Source of the DNA: Helicobacter pylori
GTDB lineage: Bacteria > Campylobacterota > Campylobacteria > Campylobacterales > Helicobacteraceae
DNA: 64,000 nt
Assembly (NCBI RefSeq): GCF_009689985.1
Contig: NZ_QBAW01000006.1
Span: 1-64,000 of the forward strand
Direction of reading: 5' to 3'
This document shows positions 17,417-28,300 of this stretch, piece by piece. The notes beneath the pieces were generated by a model. It was not told the DNA's origin. It searched no databases and saw only the letters and a program-made list of their open reading frames with translations. Numbering within the stretch: the first letter of the stretch is position 1; the number at the start of each line of letters is the position of its first letter. The position numbers and the translations under genes were made by a program.

Positions 17417-19903
17417 ATGCGCGTTACCTTTGGCTCAAAATACAACCAAATGAATCACTACCAAAACGCTTTACAAAATAAAATCAACGACGCTAACACG
17501 CAGATCGCTTCAGGGCTAAAAATCCGTTATGGTTATCAAAACAGCGACATTAACAACCAGAATTTAAAATTCCAATACGAAGAAAGCACCTTGGATCAAG
17601 GCATTGATGTGGCTCAAAACGCTTACACTTCAACGCTCAATACAGACAAAGCCTTGCAAGAATTTTCTAAAACGATGGAGGCGTTTAAAACCAAACTCAT
17701 CCAATCCGCTAACGATGTGCATTCAGAAACTTCTCGCGCCGCTATCGCTAACGATTTAGAACGCTTAAAAGAGCATATGATAAATGTCGCTAACACCTCT
17801 ATAGGGGGGGAATTTTTATTTGGGGGCAGTAAAGTGGATAGACCCCCCATTGATAGTAATGGGAAATACCATGGCAATGGCGAAGATTTAAACGCGCTTA
17901 TTAGCTCTGATAACCTTGTGCCTTATAATATCAGCGGGCAAGATTTGTTTTTAGGCACGGATAAAGACAAACACAAACTCATTACCACCAACATTAAATT
18001 ACTCAATCAAAACAAGCTCCACCCTGATGTGATGGACGCTTTAGAGCATTCTTCATTGCCTGAAGAAGTTTTTATTAAACCTAGCGATACCTTGCGAGAA
18101 CTCATCGGCGATAACGATAAAGACCCCACCAATGACCCTAAAGAGTTTTTTTATTTACAGGGCGTTAGGCCTGATGGCTCTAGTTTTAAAGAAAAATTCG
18201 CACTGGATAAAGCCTATCAAAACAAAGAGAGTGCCTCTAAAGTGAGCGATTTGTTGGATAAAATCGGTCATGCTTACGGGAACACTTCGCAAAATAAAGT
18301 CGTGGATGTGAGTTTGAACAATTGGGGGCAAATTGAGATTAAAAACCTAACCCCCGGCAGTGAAAATTTGGATTTTCATTTGATTTCTAGCGATGGGGAT
18401 TTTGATGATTTAGACGCCTTGCGTTCGAGCGGAAAAAGGGTTACTGAATACGTCAAAAGTGCGTTTGTAACGGATAGGAGTTTGAGCCAAGTTAAAGCGG
18501 TGCCTAACATGTATAATCCCAAGGTGCTTGAAATCCCTAGCGTGTTTGTCACTAAAGATAATGTTTTAGCCAACAAAAACACTAAATTGAGCGAGATTTT
18601 TGGCGATAGCGTGGAAACTTTAGAAATCAATGCCAGCCGTTTGGACGATACAAGCGCTATTAAAATCCCAAATCTCCCTATTGGTTTGGATATTCCCATT
18701 CTTTTAGATGTGAAAAATTCTACGATTAAAGATTTGAAAGACGCGATTAAAGAACGCTTTAATAATGAAGTGGGTGTGGAAATTGAAACAAACGGGCGTT
18801 TGAGGATTATTGACAATTCTTCTAATCAATCGCCTATTTCTTTTGTTTTAAGCACCCTAGATCAAAAAGGGCTAGAAGTGGCCGGTATCCCTACTAATAA
18901 TGCGAGCGAATACCAAAAAACCTATTTCAATAAAGAAGGGGCAAAATTAGAAAGCAATGTGGCTCAAATCGCTCAAAATGGTGCGGCTAATGGCTCTACT
19001 AAATTGAGTGAAGTGGCTAATGGGAGTTTAGAAAATAGCGTTTTCAACATGAAATTAAACGATGTGAATGGTTCGTTTTTAGAAGCGCAAATGATCTTGG
19101 ATAATGATGGGGCTTTTTTAAGTTTGCCTAATGGCATTAAAATCCCGCTTTATGACCCCACAAGCGCTGATATTCGAGCTTCTAAACCCAATGAAGTAAC
19201 TTACAGGCAACTTATGGATGCGATGAGTATCGCGCTCAATTACAGCAATACTGACCCCGCCATCTACCAACAAATCAGCGATAACCCTACTTCAAAAGAA
19301 AGCAAGGAGCGCTTTATTGAATTGTTAAAACAAGCTAAAGGCAACCTTTCTGTTAATTTGAATGAAGAAGGAAAAGTCATTATCCAAGACAACATGCATT
19401 CAAACACCAAAATGCAGTTCATGCTTTTTGATAAAGACGCGAATGATTTTTCTCAAAACGCCTTGCACAGCGACAAGCCCAGCCTTAAGTTAAACGCTAA
19501 TAACGCTCTAATTATTGACAAGCCAAGCGTGAATTTTTTTGATCAATTAGAAAATACCATCACTTCGGTAAGAAAAGGGATTTATCGCCCGGACGCTTTA
19601 GGGGATACTTATTCTAGTGATATGCGTAATTTAGGTATTCAAAACGGCATCACTCTTATAGATCACTTGAGCGATCACATAGAAAAAATGATCGCTAAAA
19701 ACGGCGCTCATGGTAAGGCGTTTGAAAACATTATCAGGCGTAATGAAGTTTTAAAAACGCAAGTTCAAAGCATTCGTGGGGAAACGACCGGTGCTGATAT
19801 GGCAGAAACTTACAATAAATTTTCCAATCTCACTAACAACTATAACGCCGTTCTGGCTTCCACGAACAAAATCAACAATCTGTCTTTAACGAAATATTTG
19901 TAG
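17417..19903 (+). CDS. flgL: Flagellar hook-associated protein FlgL (HAP3), enlarged
   Basis: 828 residues, against about 300 in enteric bacteria. The flagellin-like ends are intact: MRVTFGSKYNQMNHYQNALQNKINDANTQIASG at the N-terminus and a C-terminal helix with MAETYNKFSNLTNNYNAVLAST. Between them, roughly residues 180-730, is a large insertion with beta-rich repeats of the flagellin/hook IN type (NNWGQIEIKNLTPGSENLDF; LRIIDNSSNQSPISF). The insert probably makes a surface domain at the hook-filament junction (inference). Start ATG 17417 is preferred over TTG 17411 because AAGGA is at 17405-17409. First annotated as a flagellin B homologue. Confidence 0.93.
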   Translation: MRVTFGSKYNQMNHYQNALQNKINDANTQIASGLKIRYGYQNSDINNQNLKFQYEESTLDQGIDVAQNAYTSTLNTDKALQEFSKTMEAFKTKLIQSANDVHSETSRAAIANDLERLKEHMINVANTSIGGEFLFGGSKVDRPPIDSNGKYHGNGEDLNALISSDNLVPYNISGQDLFLGTDKDKHKLITTNIKLLNQNKLHPDVMDALEHSSLPEEVFIKPSDTLRELIGDNDKDPTNDPKEFFYLQGVRPDGSSFKEKFALDKAYQNKESASKVSDLLDKIGHAYGNTSQNKVVDVSLNNWGQIEIKNLTPGSENLDFHLISSDGDFDDLDALRSSGKRVTEYVKSAFVTDRSLSQVKAVPNMYNPKVLEIPSVFVTKDNVLANKNTKLSEIFGDSVETLEINASRLDDTSAIKIPNLPIGLDIPILLDVKNSTIKDLKDAIKERFNNEVGVEIETNGRLRIIDNSSNQSPISFVLSTLDQKGLEVAGIPTNNASEYQKTYFNKEGAKLESNVAQIAQNGAANGSTKLSEVANGSLENSVFNMKLNDVNGSFLEAQMILDNDGAFLSLPNGIKIPLYDPTSADIRASKPNEVTYRQLMDAMSIALNYSNTDPAIYQQISDNPTSKESKERFIELLKQAKGNLSVNLNEEGKVIIQDNMHSNTKMQFMLFDKDANDFSQNALHSDKPSLKLNANNALIIDKPSVNFFDQLENTITSVRKGIYRPDALGDTYSSDMRNLGIQNGITLIDHLSDHIEKMIAKNGAHGKAFENIIRRNEVLKTQVQSIRGETTGADMAETYNKFSNLTNNYNAVLASTNKINNLSLTKYL

Positions 19904-19984
19904 TCTTTTGGTGGTTTTTAAGCGTTCTAAAAAGAGATATTAAAATGCTTTTAAGCTTCTATGAAGCCCCCCTCCTTTTGCCCT

Positions 19985-21004
19985 TTATTTCGTGGGCAAA
20001 TCGCCTACAGGACAAGCGGCCACACCCACGCTTGGGCGAGTGAATTTTTCTACATTTTCTTGAGCTTTTTTGGGGTCATTCACCCAAGTTTTATAGAACT
20101 CAAAAGGGCATTCCGCCACACCCTTATCCCCATCGCCACTAGCAAAAACCCCACTATAACCTCTGTGTAAGAGTTTGAAGAGTTGGTTTTGGCTTTGGTC
20201 GTATTTCCTCGCATCACGGATTTGTTGCACAGAAAGTTGAGCGTATTGAATACCATTTTCTTCTTCCCCACATTCGCCCAAAGTATGCCCGTCAAAACCA
20301 ATGATGCTAGAATGCCCAAAATAGGAATACACCCCATCAAAGCCGGTCGCATTCGCTACCGCTACATAACACTGATTAGCCCACGCCATAGCTTTCACGA
20401 TCGCAATTTGTTGCTCCTTAGCCGGATACATGTAACCTTGACAGCGCACAATGAGTTCTGCCCCACGCATCGCGCAATCGCGCCAAATTTCAGGGTAGTT
20501 ACCATCATCGCAAATAATCAAAGAAACTTTCAAGCCCTTAGGCCCATCAACCACATAAGTTTTATCCCCAGGATACCAGCATTCAATAGGACACCAAGGC
20601 AAGATTTTGCGGTATTTTTGCACGATCTCACCCTTATCATTGACAAGAATCAAAGTGTTATAGGGATTCTTTTTAGCTTGCTCGTGTTTTTCCCCCGTCA
20701 AAGAGAACACTCCCCAAACCTTGTTTTTCTTACAAGCCTCAGCAAGGATTGCGGTTTCTTCTCCAGGAACGCTTGCAGCTGTGTCAAACATTTCTTGTCT
20801 GTCATACATAATCCCATGCGTGCTGTATTCGGGGAAAATAATCAGATCCAACCCGGGCAAACCCTGTTTAACCCCACCAATCACCTTAGCAATATTGCGA
20901 CAATTTTCCAACACCTCATTCTTAGTGTGGAGTCTGGGCATCTTATAATTAACTACCGCTACACCCACAGTATCTGGGCTGCTACTAATATCTCCATGTC
21001 TCAT
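19985..21004 (-). CDS. amiE: Aliphatic amidase AmiE
   Basis: 339 residues. It hydrolyses short aliphatic amides (acetamide, propionamide, acrylamide) to ammonia and the acid. The nitrilase-superfamily triad Glu59 (FPEYSTHG), Lys133 (YRKILPW) and Cys165 ([10 protein letters not shown]) is complete. The ammonia supply helps acid resistance and nitrogen balance with urease. Expression in H. pylori is known to respond to iron and Fur. A Fur-like palindrome lies upstream at 21103-21117. Confidence 0.95.
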   Translation of the reverse strand: MRHGDISSSPDTVGVAVVNYKMPRLHTKNEVLENCRNIAKVIGGVKQGLPGLDLIIFPEYSTHGIMYDRQEMFDTAASVPGEETAILAEACKKNKVWGVFSLTGEKHEQAKKNPYNTLILVNDKGEIVQKYRKILPWCPIECWYPGDKTYVVDGPKGLKVSLIICDDGNYPEIWRDCAMRGAELIVRCQGYMYPAKEQQIAIVKAMAWANQCYVAVANATGFDGVYSYFGHSSIIGFDGHTLGECGEEENGIQYAQLSVQQIRDARKYDQSQNQLFKLLHRGYSGVFASGDGDKGVAECPFEFYKTWVNDPKKAQENVEKFTRPSVGVAACPVGDLPTK

Positions 21005-21102
21005 GTTATGTTCCTTGTTTTTTGATTGAGAGTTCCTACAAACCCTCTATTTGAATTTATAAAATAGTTGTGTAAATGGATCTATAATGAATATGAAAAC
21101 TT

Positions 21103-21117
21103 TAATCATTATGATTA
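21103..21117. promoter_or_regulatory. Fur-box-like 7-1-7 palindrome upstream of amiE
   Basis: TAATCATTATGATTA is a perfect inverted repeat with a one-base centre and matches the TAATnATnATTATTA-type H. pylori Fur operator. A weak -10 candidate (CATTATAGAT) lies just downstream on the amiE strand, near 21082-21091. The position suits repression by Fur. NikR sites have a different spacing. Confidence 0.6.
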
Positions 21118-21197
21118 TTCTGGGCGAGTTTTAACTTTTTTGTTCTATTTAGTAGCCTATTTCTAAAAAATGAGGTTTTAGCCGCTCTATTTTATGG

Positions 21198-22877
21198 TTA
21201 TTTGATTTTCACCTCCACTAAGCCATATAGCGCATTGATGCAATAGATTTTAGCCGCTCTTTGCAAGTCTTGTAATTTTAAAGGGGCATGCCCAACAAGA
21301 CCCTTTTTTAACAACCCCATCACACCCGTCCCATTTAACGCACCCGCACTAAAATAAGGGGTTAAAAGCCTGTTGTGGATTTCTAAAATGAGATTGCTCC
21401 TAGCGCCTTCAGTGAGTTCTAAATCCTGGTTATAAAAGATTTCATCAAAAATAACGCCTTTTTTAATGAGTGCTCGGGCGTTTTGATAAAAAGGGGCATA
21501 AGTGGTCTTATGGTATAAAAAATCATTATGCTTATCAATGGGAGCTTCACTCAAACGAATTTCTAGGCTTTTTAAAGGCTCTAAGGCTTTGTATTCTTTA
21601 ATGAGCTTGCCCTTTTTATTGAGTAAAACCCTTAAAACCCCTTCTTTTTCTAATTCAAAGTCTAAAAGATTTTCATCATGTTTGAAATTGAAATATTGGG
21701 CGCTATTCATTAAGCGTTCTTTATGGGCGTTTTTATTATTAATCTCTAATTTTTGATCCTTTTTGATAATTTTCATCGTCTCCACGATCTCAAATTCTAT
21801 TTTGGGCATCACAAAAAAGGATTTTAAAAAGCTCTCTTCATATTCTTTTAGCGCTTTACTTTGATAAGTTACCCCACTCCCTACCCCCAAATGCAAAAAA
21901 TCTTCATGCGTTCTTTTTTCTAAAGTGCGGATAGGCACGCTAAAAAGGGCTTTTTTTCCTCCAACCATGCCTATCGCCCCGCAATACACCCCCCTAGGGC
22001 GTTTTTCTAATTCTTCAATGATTTGCATGGTTTTGATTTTAGGGCATCCGGTCACCGATCCGCAAGGGAACAACGCCTTAAAAATCTCAAACAAGCTTGT
22101 TTTTAGGGGCAATTGAGCTTCAATCTCGCTTATCATTTGATACACGCTCGGCAAGCTGATGATTTCAAACAATTGATTGACTTTCACGCTATTTTTTAAA
22201 GCTAAACGGCTCAAATCGTTACGCAATAAATCCACAATCATCACATTTTCGCTTCTGTTTTTGTCATCATTTTGCAAAAACAATCGGTTTTTTTCATCTA
22301 TCAAGGGGTTATTTGAGCGAGCGATCGTGCCTTTCATGGGTTTTGTAATAATCTTAATCGCTGTGTCCAAAAACTCTAATTCAAAAAACAATTCCGGCGA
22401 AAAGCTTAAAACACTCCCAAACTCATTTTCTATCAAAGCCTTAAAAGGCGTGTTTTGGTTGTGTACCACTTCCTTAAAAACGCGCTTTGGTTTGGCTTTA
22501 GTGTCTAAAAATAAATCCATCGTGAGATTCACCTGATAGGTATCGCCGTTTTTTAAATGTTCTTTAACGGCTTTAAACTGCTTGAAATAAGTTTTTTGAT
22601 CTAAAGAGCTGTGGATTTTAGGGTAAAACGCATGCTCTTTTAAAGGCTCTAAAGAGTATTTTTTTCTTTCTAAAAATTGTTCAAAATACAAAAAAGGGGT
22701 TTGGCTTTGAAAAGTTTCATCTAAAAACGCTAAACGCGCTTCATACAAAAGATACCCCACAAAATACCCATTCCCCCTATTTTGAGAGATGAAATCCAGG
22801 GCGTTTTTAAGCTCATTAAGATTAGTGGCTGTGAGTTTTTTAACGCTTTTTTGATATTTAAAATCCCCAAAAATCAT
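21198..22877 (-). CDS. pabB: Fused aminodeoxychorismate synthase component I and aminodeoxychorismate lyase (PabB-PabC)
   Basis: 559 residues. Residues about 70-335 are the chorismate-binding PabB domain (TYQVNLT, PFKALIEN, ITKPMKGT, FPCGSVTGCPK, YCGAIGM). The rest is a fold-type IV PLP domain like PabC, with a candidate PLP lysine in HKTTYAPFY and the ELTEGARSNL loop. Together they turn chorismate into p-aminobenzoate for folate, with ammonia from PabA or solution. The ATG abuts the stop of the upstream DUF2156 gene. Confidence 0.88.
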   Translation of the reverse strand: MIFGDFKYQKSVKKLTATNLNELKNALDFISQNRGNGYFVGYLLYEARLAFLDETFQSQTPFLYFEQFLERKKYSLEPLKEHAFYPKIHSSLDQKTYFKQFKAVKEHLKNGDTYQVNLTMDLFLDTKAKPKRVFKEVVHNQNTPFKALIENEFGSVLSFSPELFFELEFLDTAIKIITKPMKGTIARSNNPLIDEKNRLFLQNDDKNRSENVMIVDLLRNDLSRLALKNSVKVNQLFEIISLPSVYQMISEIEAQLPLKTSLFEIFKALFPCGSVTGCPKIKTMQIIEELEKRPRGVYCGAIGMVGGKKALFSVPIRTLEKRTHEDFLHLGVGSGVTYQSKALKEYEESFLKSFFVMPKIEFEIVETMKIIKKDQKLEINNKNAHKERLMNSAQYFNFKHDENLLDFELEKEGVLRVLLNKKGKLIKEYKALEPLKSLEIRLSEAPIDKHNDFLYHKTTYAPFYQNARALIKKGVIFDEIFYNQDLELTEGARSNLILEIHNRLLTPYFSAGALNGTGVMGLLKKGLVGHAPLKLQDLQRAAKIYCINALYGLVEVKIK

Positions 22878-23750
22878 TTAATTTCTAGCAACCGCTTCGT
22901 ATTTGTCTATCAAAAACACCGGATTATAGCTCATTTTAGACCTTCTCAAGCCCTCTAACCCTAGATCTTCTTCTCTGTTAGCGTAAGTTAGATGGCTAAA
23001 TTCATTCAAAAGCAATTGCTGGTTGATGATTTGATACGCGCCTGCAATATCTGTACGGGCTTTTTCAATGTGGATGAGCGCGCTCTCTTCGTTTAAAACT
23101 TCTCCAAAACTAAACGAGACTATTTCCCCATTAACCCTAACAAGCCCCCCTTTCACATCCAAGCTTTCATAATTTTCTAACACGCTTTGAATGCCCTTAT
23201 TTTCGTTGATTAACCCTATATCATCGGTTTGGCTTTCTAAAAACCATGTTTTGGAGGCTTCTAAAACTTCCTTTTTATTTTGAGGAGAAATTTTTTCATA
23301 AACAAAATTCGCATAATTGGTTAGAAACTGGTTTAAGTGGTTTTTTTTCTTATGGTATTTTTTCCCTTTGAGCGCGATCAATTCTTCAATAGAATAAATA
23401 TAATCGCTCCTGTCTCTGTTGTAAGTGAAATCAAACACCCCTACAAAATTGTCTTTCAAATCGTCTTTTTGCTCTAAAGTCAGGGAGTGGAATCTTAAGT
23501 TTTTTTCTAATTTCAAAAGCTCTTTTACGCATTCAAACGCATTCTTACCGATAGGATAGAAATAAAAGGGTTTTTGGTTTTCATAAGTGGTTTGAATCAC
23601 CAAGCAATCCCTAATCACAGCCACTTGAATAAGCCTTGCGTGCTGCCATAAAAAGCAATTGGTAAAACTCACATCCGATAAAACGATTTTTTGAGCGCTT
23701 AAAAACCTTGAAAACAAGTCCTTATGCGCTAGGGTAATTTTTTCAAACAT
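22878..23750 (-). CDS. DUF2156 (GNAT-like) domain protein
   Basis: 290 residues resembling the C-terminal domain of phosphatidylglycerol lysyltransferases (DUF2156), a double GNAT fold: FTYNRDRSDYIYSIEELIALKGKKYHKKKNHLNQF is the family core, and HIEKARTDIAGAYQIINQQL is the second half. There is no membrane part, so lipid aminoacylation is not shown. Lies between chorismate mutase and pabB-pabC with tight spacing, which does not explain its role. Confidence 0.75.
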   Translation of the reverse strand: MFEKITLAHKDLFSRFLSAQKIVLSDVSFTNCFLWQHARLIQVAVIRDCLVIQTTYENQKPFYFYPIGKNAFECVKELLKLEKNLRFHSLTLEQKDDLKDNFVGVFDFTYNRDRSDYIYSIEELIALKGKKYHKKKNHLNQFLTNYANFVYEKISPQNKKEVLEASKTWFLESQTDDIGLINENKGIQSVLENYESLDVKGGLVRVNGEIVSFSFGEVLNEESALIHIEKARTDIAGAYQIINQQLLLNEFSHLTYANREEDLGLEGLRRSKMSYNPVFLIDKYEAVARN

Positions 23751-23762
23751 AACAACTCTCTT

Positions 23763-24053
23763 TTATTTTTTTAACTCTTTGAGGGCGTTTTCTTGAAATT
23801 TTCTAGAAATCTTAAAAACCTCTGTATAAAAACCCGTAAGAATTTCTCCATTCAAATGTTTGAAATCCCTTTGGCCGAGTCGTTTTAAAATTTCTCGCTC
23901 TCTTTTAGGGCAATAAATGGGGCTTTCTTGTTTGATGAGAGCGATTTTTAAAGCGATTTCTAAGCGTTTGTCTAAAAGATCGCTTAATTCATTATCCAAC
24001 GCATCAATTTCAGCCCTTAAATTTTCTAAAAGACTATCCAAATTCTTTTGCAT
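23763..24053 (-). CDS. Chorismate mutase, AroQ type
   Basis: 96 residues, all helical. The AroQ pattern is visible: LRAEIDALDNELSDLLDKRLEIALKIALIKQ, then PIYCPKREREILKRL. It converts chorismate to prephenate for Phe/Tyr synthesis. The operon position between lysA and pabBC groups chorismate-using and amino-acid genes. Confidence 0.9.
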   Translation of the reverse strand: MQKNLDSLLENLRAEIDALDNELSDLLDKRLEIALKIALIKQESPIYCPKREREILKRLGQRDFKHLNGEILTGFYTEVFKISRKFQENALKELKK

Positions 24054-24057
24054 CTAA

Positions 24058-25275
24058 TCAAACCCCTTTTAAGCCTTCTTCTTCTAGCCGCCATAAATCT
24101 TCTAAAGCCTCTCTTTTTCTTATCACTCTGATTTTGTGATCTTCTAGGGCTAACTCTAAGAGTTTGGGGCGCGAATTGTATTGACTGGCCATGCTAGAGC
24201 CATAAGCCCCAACCTTTTCTATGACTAATTTATCGCCTGGCTCTAATTCTGGCAAATTGACATCTTTTAAAAAAGTGTCGCTGCTCTCGCACACAGGCCC
24301 TACCACATCGCAAGGCAAGATCTCACGCCCTTTAGAGGGCGTTATAACCCTTATGGCATGCTTAGCATGATACAAACTGGGGCGTAAAAAATCATTCATG
24401 CCCGCATCCACAATCACAAAGCGCTTGTTTTGAGCCTTTTTTTCATACAAAACCTGCGTGATCAATTCCCCACTCTCAGCCACAATCGAGCGGCCCGGCT
24501 CACAAATAATGGTCAAATCCAAGCCTTGAAGCGCGTTTAAAATCCCTTGCGCGTAATCATAAAGCTTAATCGTTTCTTCATTTTCATAGCTCACGCCAAT
24601 GCCTCCGCCCACATCAAAAAAACGCAAATCTATCCCTAGCGCGATCAAAGATTTAGCGATTTTAGCCACCTTTTGGCTCGCTTCTATAATCGGATCTAAA
24701 TCTAAGAGCTGTGAGCCGATATGAAAATGCACGCTAACAGGCTCTAAAAACGCGCTTTTTTTAGCCCAAAGAAACATTTCTAAAGCTTCTTTTTCTCCCA
24801 CGCCAAACTTATTTTCTTTCAAGCCGGTAGAAATATAGGGGTGCGTTTTAGCGTCAATGTTCGGGTTGATTCGAATGGAAATCCTAGCCTTTATCCCTAA
24901 AGATTGAGCGATTGTTTCAATCGTTTTTAATTCCATAAAACTTTCTACATTCAAAAATAAAATGTTGAGTTTTAGGGCTTGTTCTATTTCAAACGCGCTC
25001 TTACCCACCCCGCTAAACACGATCCTATAAGGCTTGATCCCAGCTTTTAAAGCCCTATATATCTCGCCTATGGAAACGCAATCCGCCCCGCTCTCTAAAT
25101 GCGCCAATAAAGAGAGGATACTCAAATTAGAATTCGCCTTTAAAGCGTAGCAGATCAAAGATTTACGCCCTTTAAACGCTTCTTTATAATTCAAAAAAGC
25201 CTGTTTGATTTTGTCAAAATCATAGAGGTAAAAAGGGGTTTTATAAGTTTGAAACAGCTCTTCATAATTAAACAT
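24058..25275 (-). CDS. lysA: Diaminopimelate decarboxylase
   Basis: 405 residues, normal length. The last step to L-lysine, with meso-diaminopimelate also used for peptidoglycan. PLP lysine is Lys46 (CYALKANSN). HIGSQL, GGGIGVSY, EPGRSIVAESG and GPVCESSDTF are the fold-III decarboxylase motifs. It heads the operon lysA - chorismate mutase - DUF2156 - pabBC and has its own TATAAT box. Confidence 0.96.
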   Translation of the reverse strand: MFNYEELFQTYKTPFYLYDFDKIKQAFLNYKEAFKGRKSLICYALKANSNLSILSLLAHLESGADCVSIGEIYRALKAGIKPYRIVFSGVGKSAFEIEQALKLNILFLNVESFMELKTIETIAQSLGIKARISIRINPNIDAKTHPYISTGLKENKFGVGEKEALEMFLWAKKSAFLEPVSVHFHIGSQLLDLDPIIEASQKVAKIAKSLIALGIDLRFFDVGGGIGVSYENEETIKLYDYAQGILNALQGLDLTIICEPGRSIVAESGELITQVLYEKKAQNKRFVIVDAGMNDFLRPSLYHAKHAIRVITPSKGREILPCDVVGPVCESSDTFLKDVNLPELEPGDKLVIEKVGAYGSSMASQYNSRPKLLELALEDHKIRVIRKREALEDLWRLEEEGLKGV

Positions 25276-25307
25276 GGAAAAACCTAACCATAAAATTTGA
25301 ACGAAGC

Positions 25308-25313
25308 ATTATA
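25308..25313 (-). promoter_or_regulatory. -10 box of the lysA operon
   Basis: TATAAT on the minus strand (TTTTTTGCTATAATGC), 33 bases before the lysA ATG and only 10 bases after the imaA stop. It makes lysA transcription independent of the long imaA gene upstream. Confidence 0.7.
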
Positions 25314-25322
25314 GCAAAAAAG

Positions 25323-28300
25323 CTAAAACGCCACTCGCATGCCCACATTCCCGGTTATATTAATGTCCTGGTATTGCAAGCCCATCTTAAGCCCCACCCC
25401 CGCATTCACATACATCAAACGCCACAAATGCATTTCACCTCCTGTAATCACGCTCGCAAAAGTGTTGAAAACTTCCCCCTTGCGATACAATAAAGTGTTC
25501 CCGCCCACAAAACGCACCACATTATCGCCTTTAGAGTTGATCAAAAGATCCCTACCCAATCTCGCCGTTACAAAATAATAGGAATTTTGACCAAAATACT
25601 TACGACTCTCTAGCCCCATGTTGAGCGTTAAAACCGATTCGTTAGAGGGGTTTGAATGCATGAGAAATTGTTTGTAAGCGGCATCATTCATTTTGCCTTT
25701 CATCCCGCTCAAGCCTATAAAATGATAGCTCACGCCCACTTGAGGTTTTAGCACCACGCTTTTTTGTTTGAACATGAAATCATAGCCGTAATTCCCGTTC
25801 ACGCTCGTTGTCCAGGTGTTGTAGTTGTAGCGTTGGTTCAACACAGAGAGCAAAGGATTAGAAGAATTGATACTAGTTGCATTGCCTCCATAAGTTTCAT
25901 TCGCGCTCAAAGTGAATTCGTTTCTTTTTAAAAAAGCCCTCGTATACATCCCCACATCCACATTATTACCCAAAGAATGCATGATATTCCCATTAAAGCC
26001 GCTATAGCCATAAGCCACATAACCCCCAAGGATCACATTTTTAACTAACCTGTCATAGCCCACATTCAAGCCATAAAGCGTGCCATTGCCTCCAGAAATA
26101 AAGCTCGCTCCCCCCACCCCTTGAACCCAAAGGTTATTGGGGTGTTTGCTCAGTTGAGAGTATTTGACAAAGACCTCGCTAGGGTTAGGATCGCTAAAAC
26201 GCTTGTTTTTAAGCTCTAACAAGCGATTAGAAAAATCAGACTCTCCCTCTCTAGCCCTAAAATCAGAGAGTTTTGTCAAACGGCTGGTTTGTTGGGTGTA
26301 ACCCGCCAATTCTAAAAGGTTGGTAGCGTTATCCCTAAAATTAGGGTTAGAAATCAAGCTTGCGGTGTTTTGAAGATCTTTTGTTACGCCTAAGATTTCA
26401 TTCAATGAGTGGTTTTCTAAATAAATCGGTGCAAAAAGCGGGTTTTCTTTAGTTTCCATCATCAATATTGAAAGCCACTTGATAGCGTTATTCCCCCCTA
26501 TAGCTTCAATTTGATTCAATGCGCTTTGCCCTTGAATGCCCGCAATGTAATCTTGTAAGGTAGGGGGGGTAAAGTCCATGATCTTATTGCCGTAAGACAT
26601 TTTAATCTGGTCATGAAGAACAGAAAGGCTTAAAATGTTGTTTTGAGAAGCGTTGTTTGAGTTAGGCAACGCTACGCTTAATAATAACCCCTTATCTTGC
26701 AATAAAACCCGTTGGCCCAAATAAGTCAATACGCCGTTTTTTTCCTCTATGTGGTTTCCGTTGATATTGATTAAGGTATAGAGCTTCAAATACGATTGCA
26801 AGCTGTTAGGGTTGATATTGTAATCAATGTAACGGCTGCTTTTTAATAAAGTGTAAGTCGTATTATCCGCCATGCTGTTATTGACATTTATAAAAGGCGT
26901 TTGGGTGGTGTTGAGGTTGATGATCCCCTCTGCTTGAATGAGCGGATTTACAGGCGTTTGAGAATTTTCTAAATTAAAATGGATCGTTCCCAAATTATTC
27001 AAAGCCCCCCCTACTTCTAACCCATAAATCCCGGTGCTTAAAGAAGCGTTTGAAGCAATTACTAAATTTTGAAGCACCTCTATTTTTTGCGTGGCGTTGT
27101 TGTTAAACGCCCCTTGAATGTTTAAGTTATTCGTTACAAAGCTGGCGTTTTTCTCTAACACCGCTTGGTTGGAAATCGTGAGGTTGTTGGCTTGGAATTG
27201 AGCGTTATTGTAAAGATACAGGTTTTTAACATTTGTAGAACCTTTAATTTTTGAAAAATCAACCACCCCGTTAGCGTAAATATTGCCTGAAAAATTGAAA
27301 TCATTCGCCGTAACCATCAAGCTCTCATCGTTATTATTCAAGGCGATTGGCGCGTTATTTGACGCATTATTAGAAGAAGCACCATTCGCGCTTTGGGTGC
27401 TAAGCGCGCAAGGGTTTGTAGCGTTAGCTGTAGTTGGATCGCTTTGTTGCGCGCAACTAGCGTTGATAAACAGATCGCCTTGAGATACAGAAACATTGTT
27501 ACTACCGGCATTAATCTTAAGACCGTTGCTGGCATCAAGCGTGGTGATGTTAATATTAGAAACTTGATTAGACAATAAATTGAGCGTTCCAAAATGGTTA
27601 GTGAAAGCGATATGATTGTTTCCGGCAAAAATGAGCGAATTTCCTGCGTTAAAAGAGAGCGTGCCTCCATTAGCGTTAGAGAAAGTGGAATTTTGCACAA
27701 AAACATTGCCTTGTGCGTTGAAATTAAAATCCCCTTTTTGCCACACTTGACTCAAACCATAGGGAGCGAAAAGCCCCTTTTTACCAAGACTAGGGATCAA
27801 ATCCCCCAAACCTTGTTCATAAATAGACCCTAAGCCTTTAGCCGCTAGGACTTTGTCTAAAACGCTTTTAATCTGCTGGTTTTGCAACAAGCTTTCTAAA
27901 GAATTGAGCGTGTCTTGGCCTAAAAATTCGCCAATCATTTGCTTGCCTAAAGCCACTACATCGTTTTGTAAAGCCTCGCTCGGTTTGACAATATCTTGCA
28001 ACACCACGCTTATGACTTGCCCTATATCGTTAGCGGAAATAAAGCCGGTGATCTGATTGAACAACCCTTTTTTACTCAATAAATCATTGATGGACATGCT
28101 CCCTATAAGCTTTTCAGGGTTTTGCAAATCAATGCCCCCTAGTCCGGCTAATCCCCCCACTAGCCCGGTCCAAAAGCCTAATTTTTGCCTGATCAAATCC
28201 TTAATCGCCGTGTTCAAACCGCTATCGTTCATGAGATTATCAAAGTTATTCTGCCCCAAAAGCTGGCTTAGGGTTTGATTTTTTTGCTCAGGCGTTAAAT

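Noticed and set aside
17811..17820. G7 tract in flgL
   Set aside because: Seven G in an intact conserved gene; too short and no sign of phase variation.
19904..19984. Bidirectional terminator between convergent flgL and amiE
   Set aside because: Only a weak A/T hairpin (TTAAAA-TGC-TTTTAA) is present; not convincing.
26560..26575. G7 tract in the reverse complement of imaA
   Set aside because: Same reasoning; imaA reading frame is intact.
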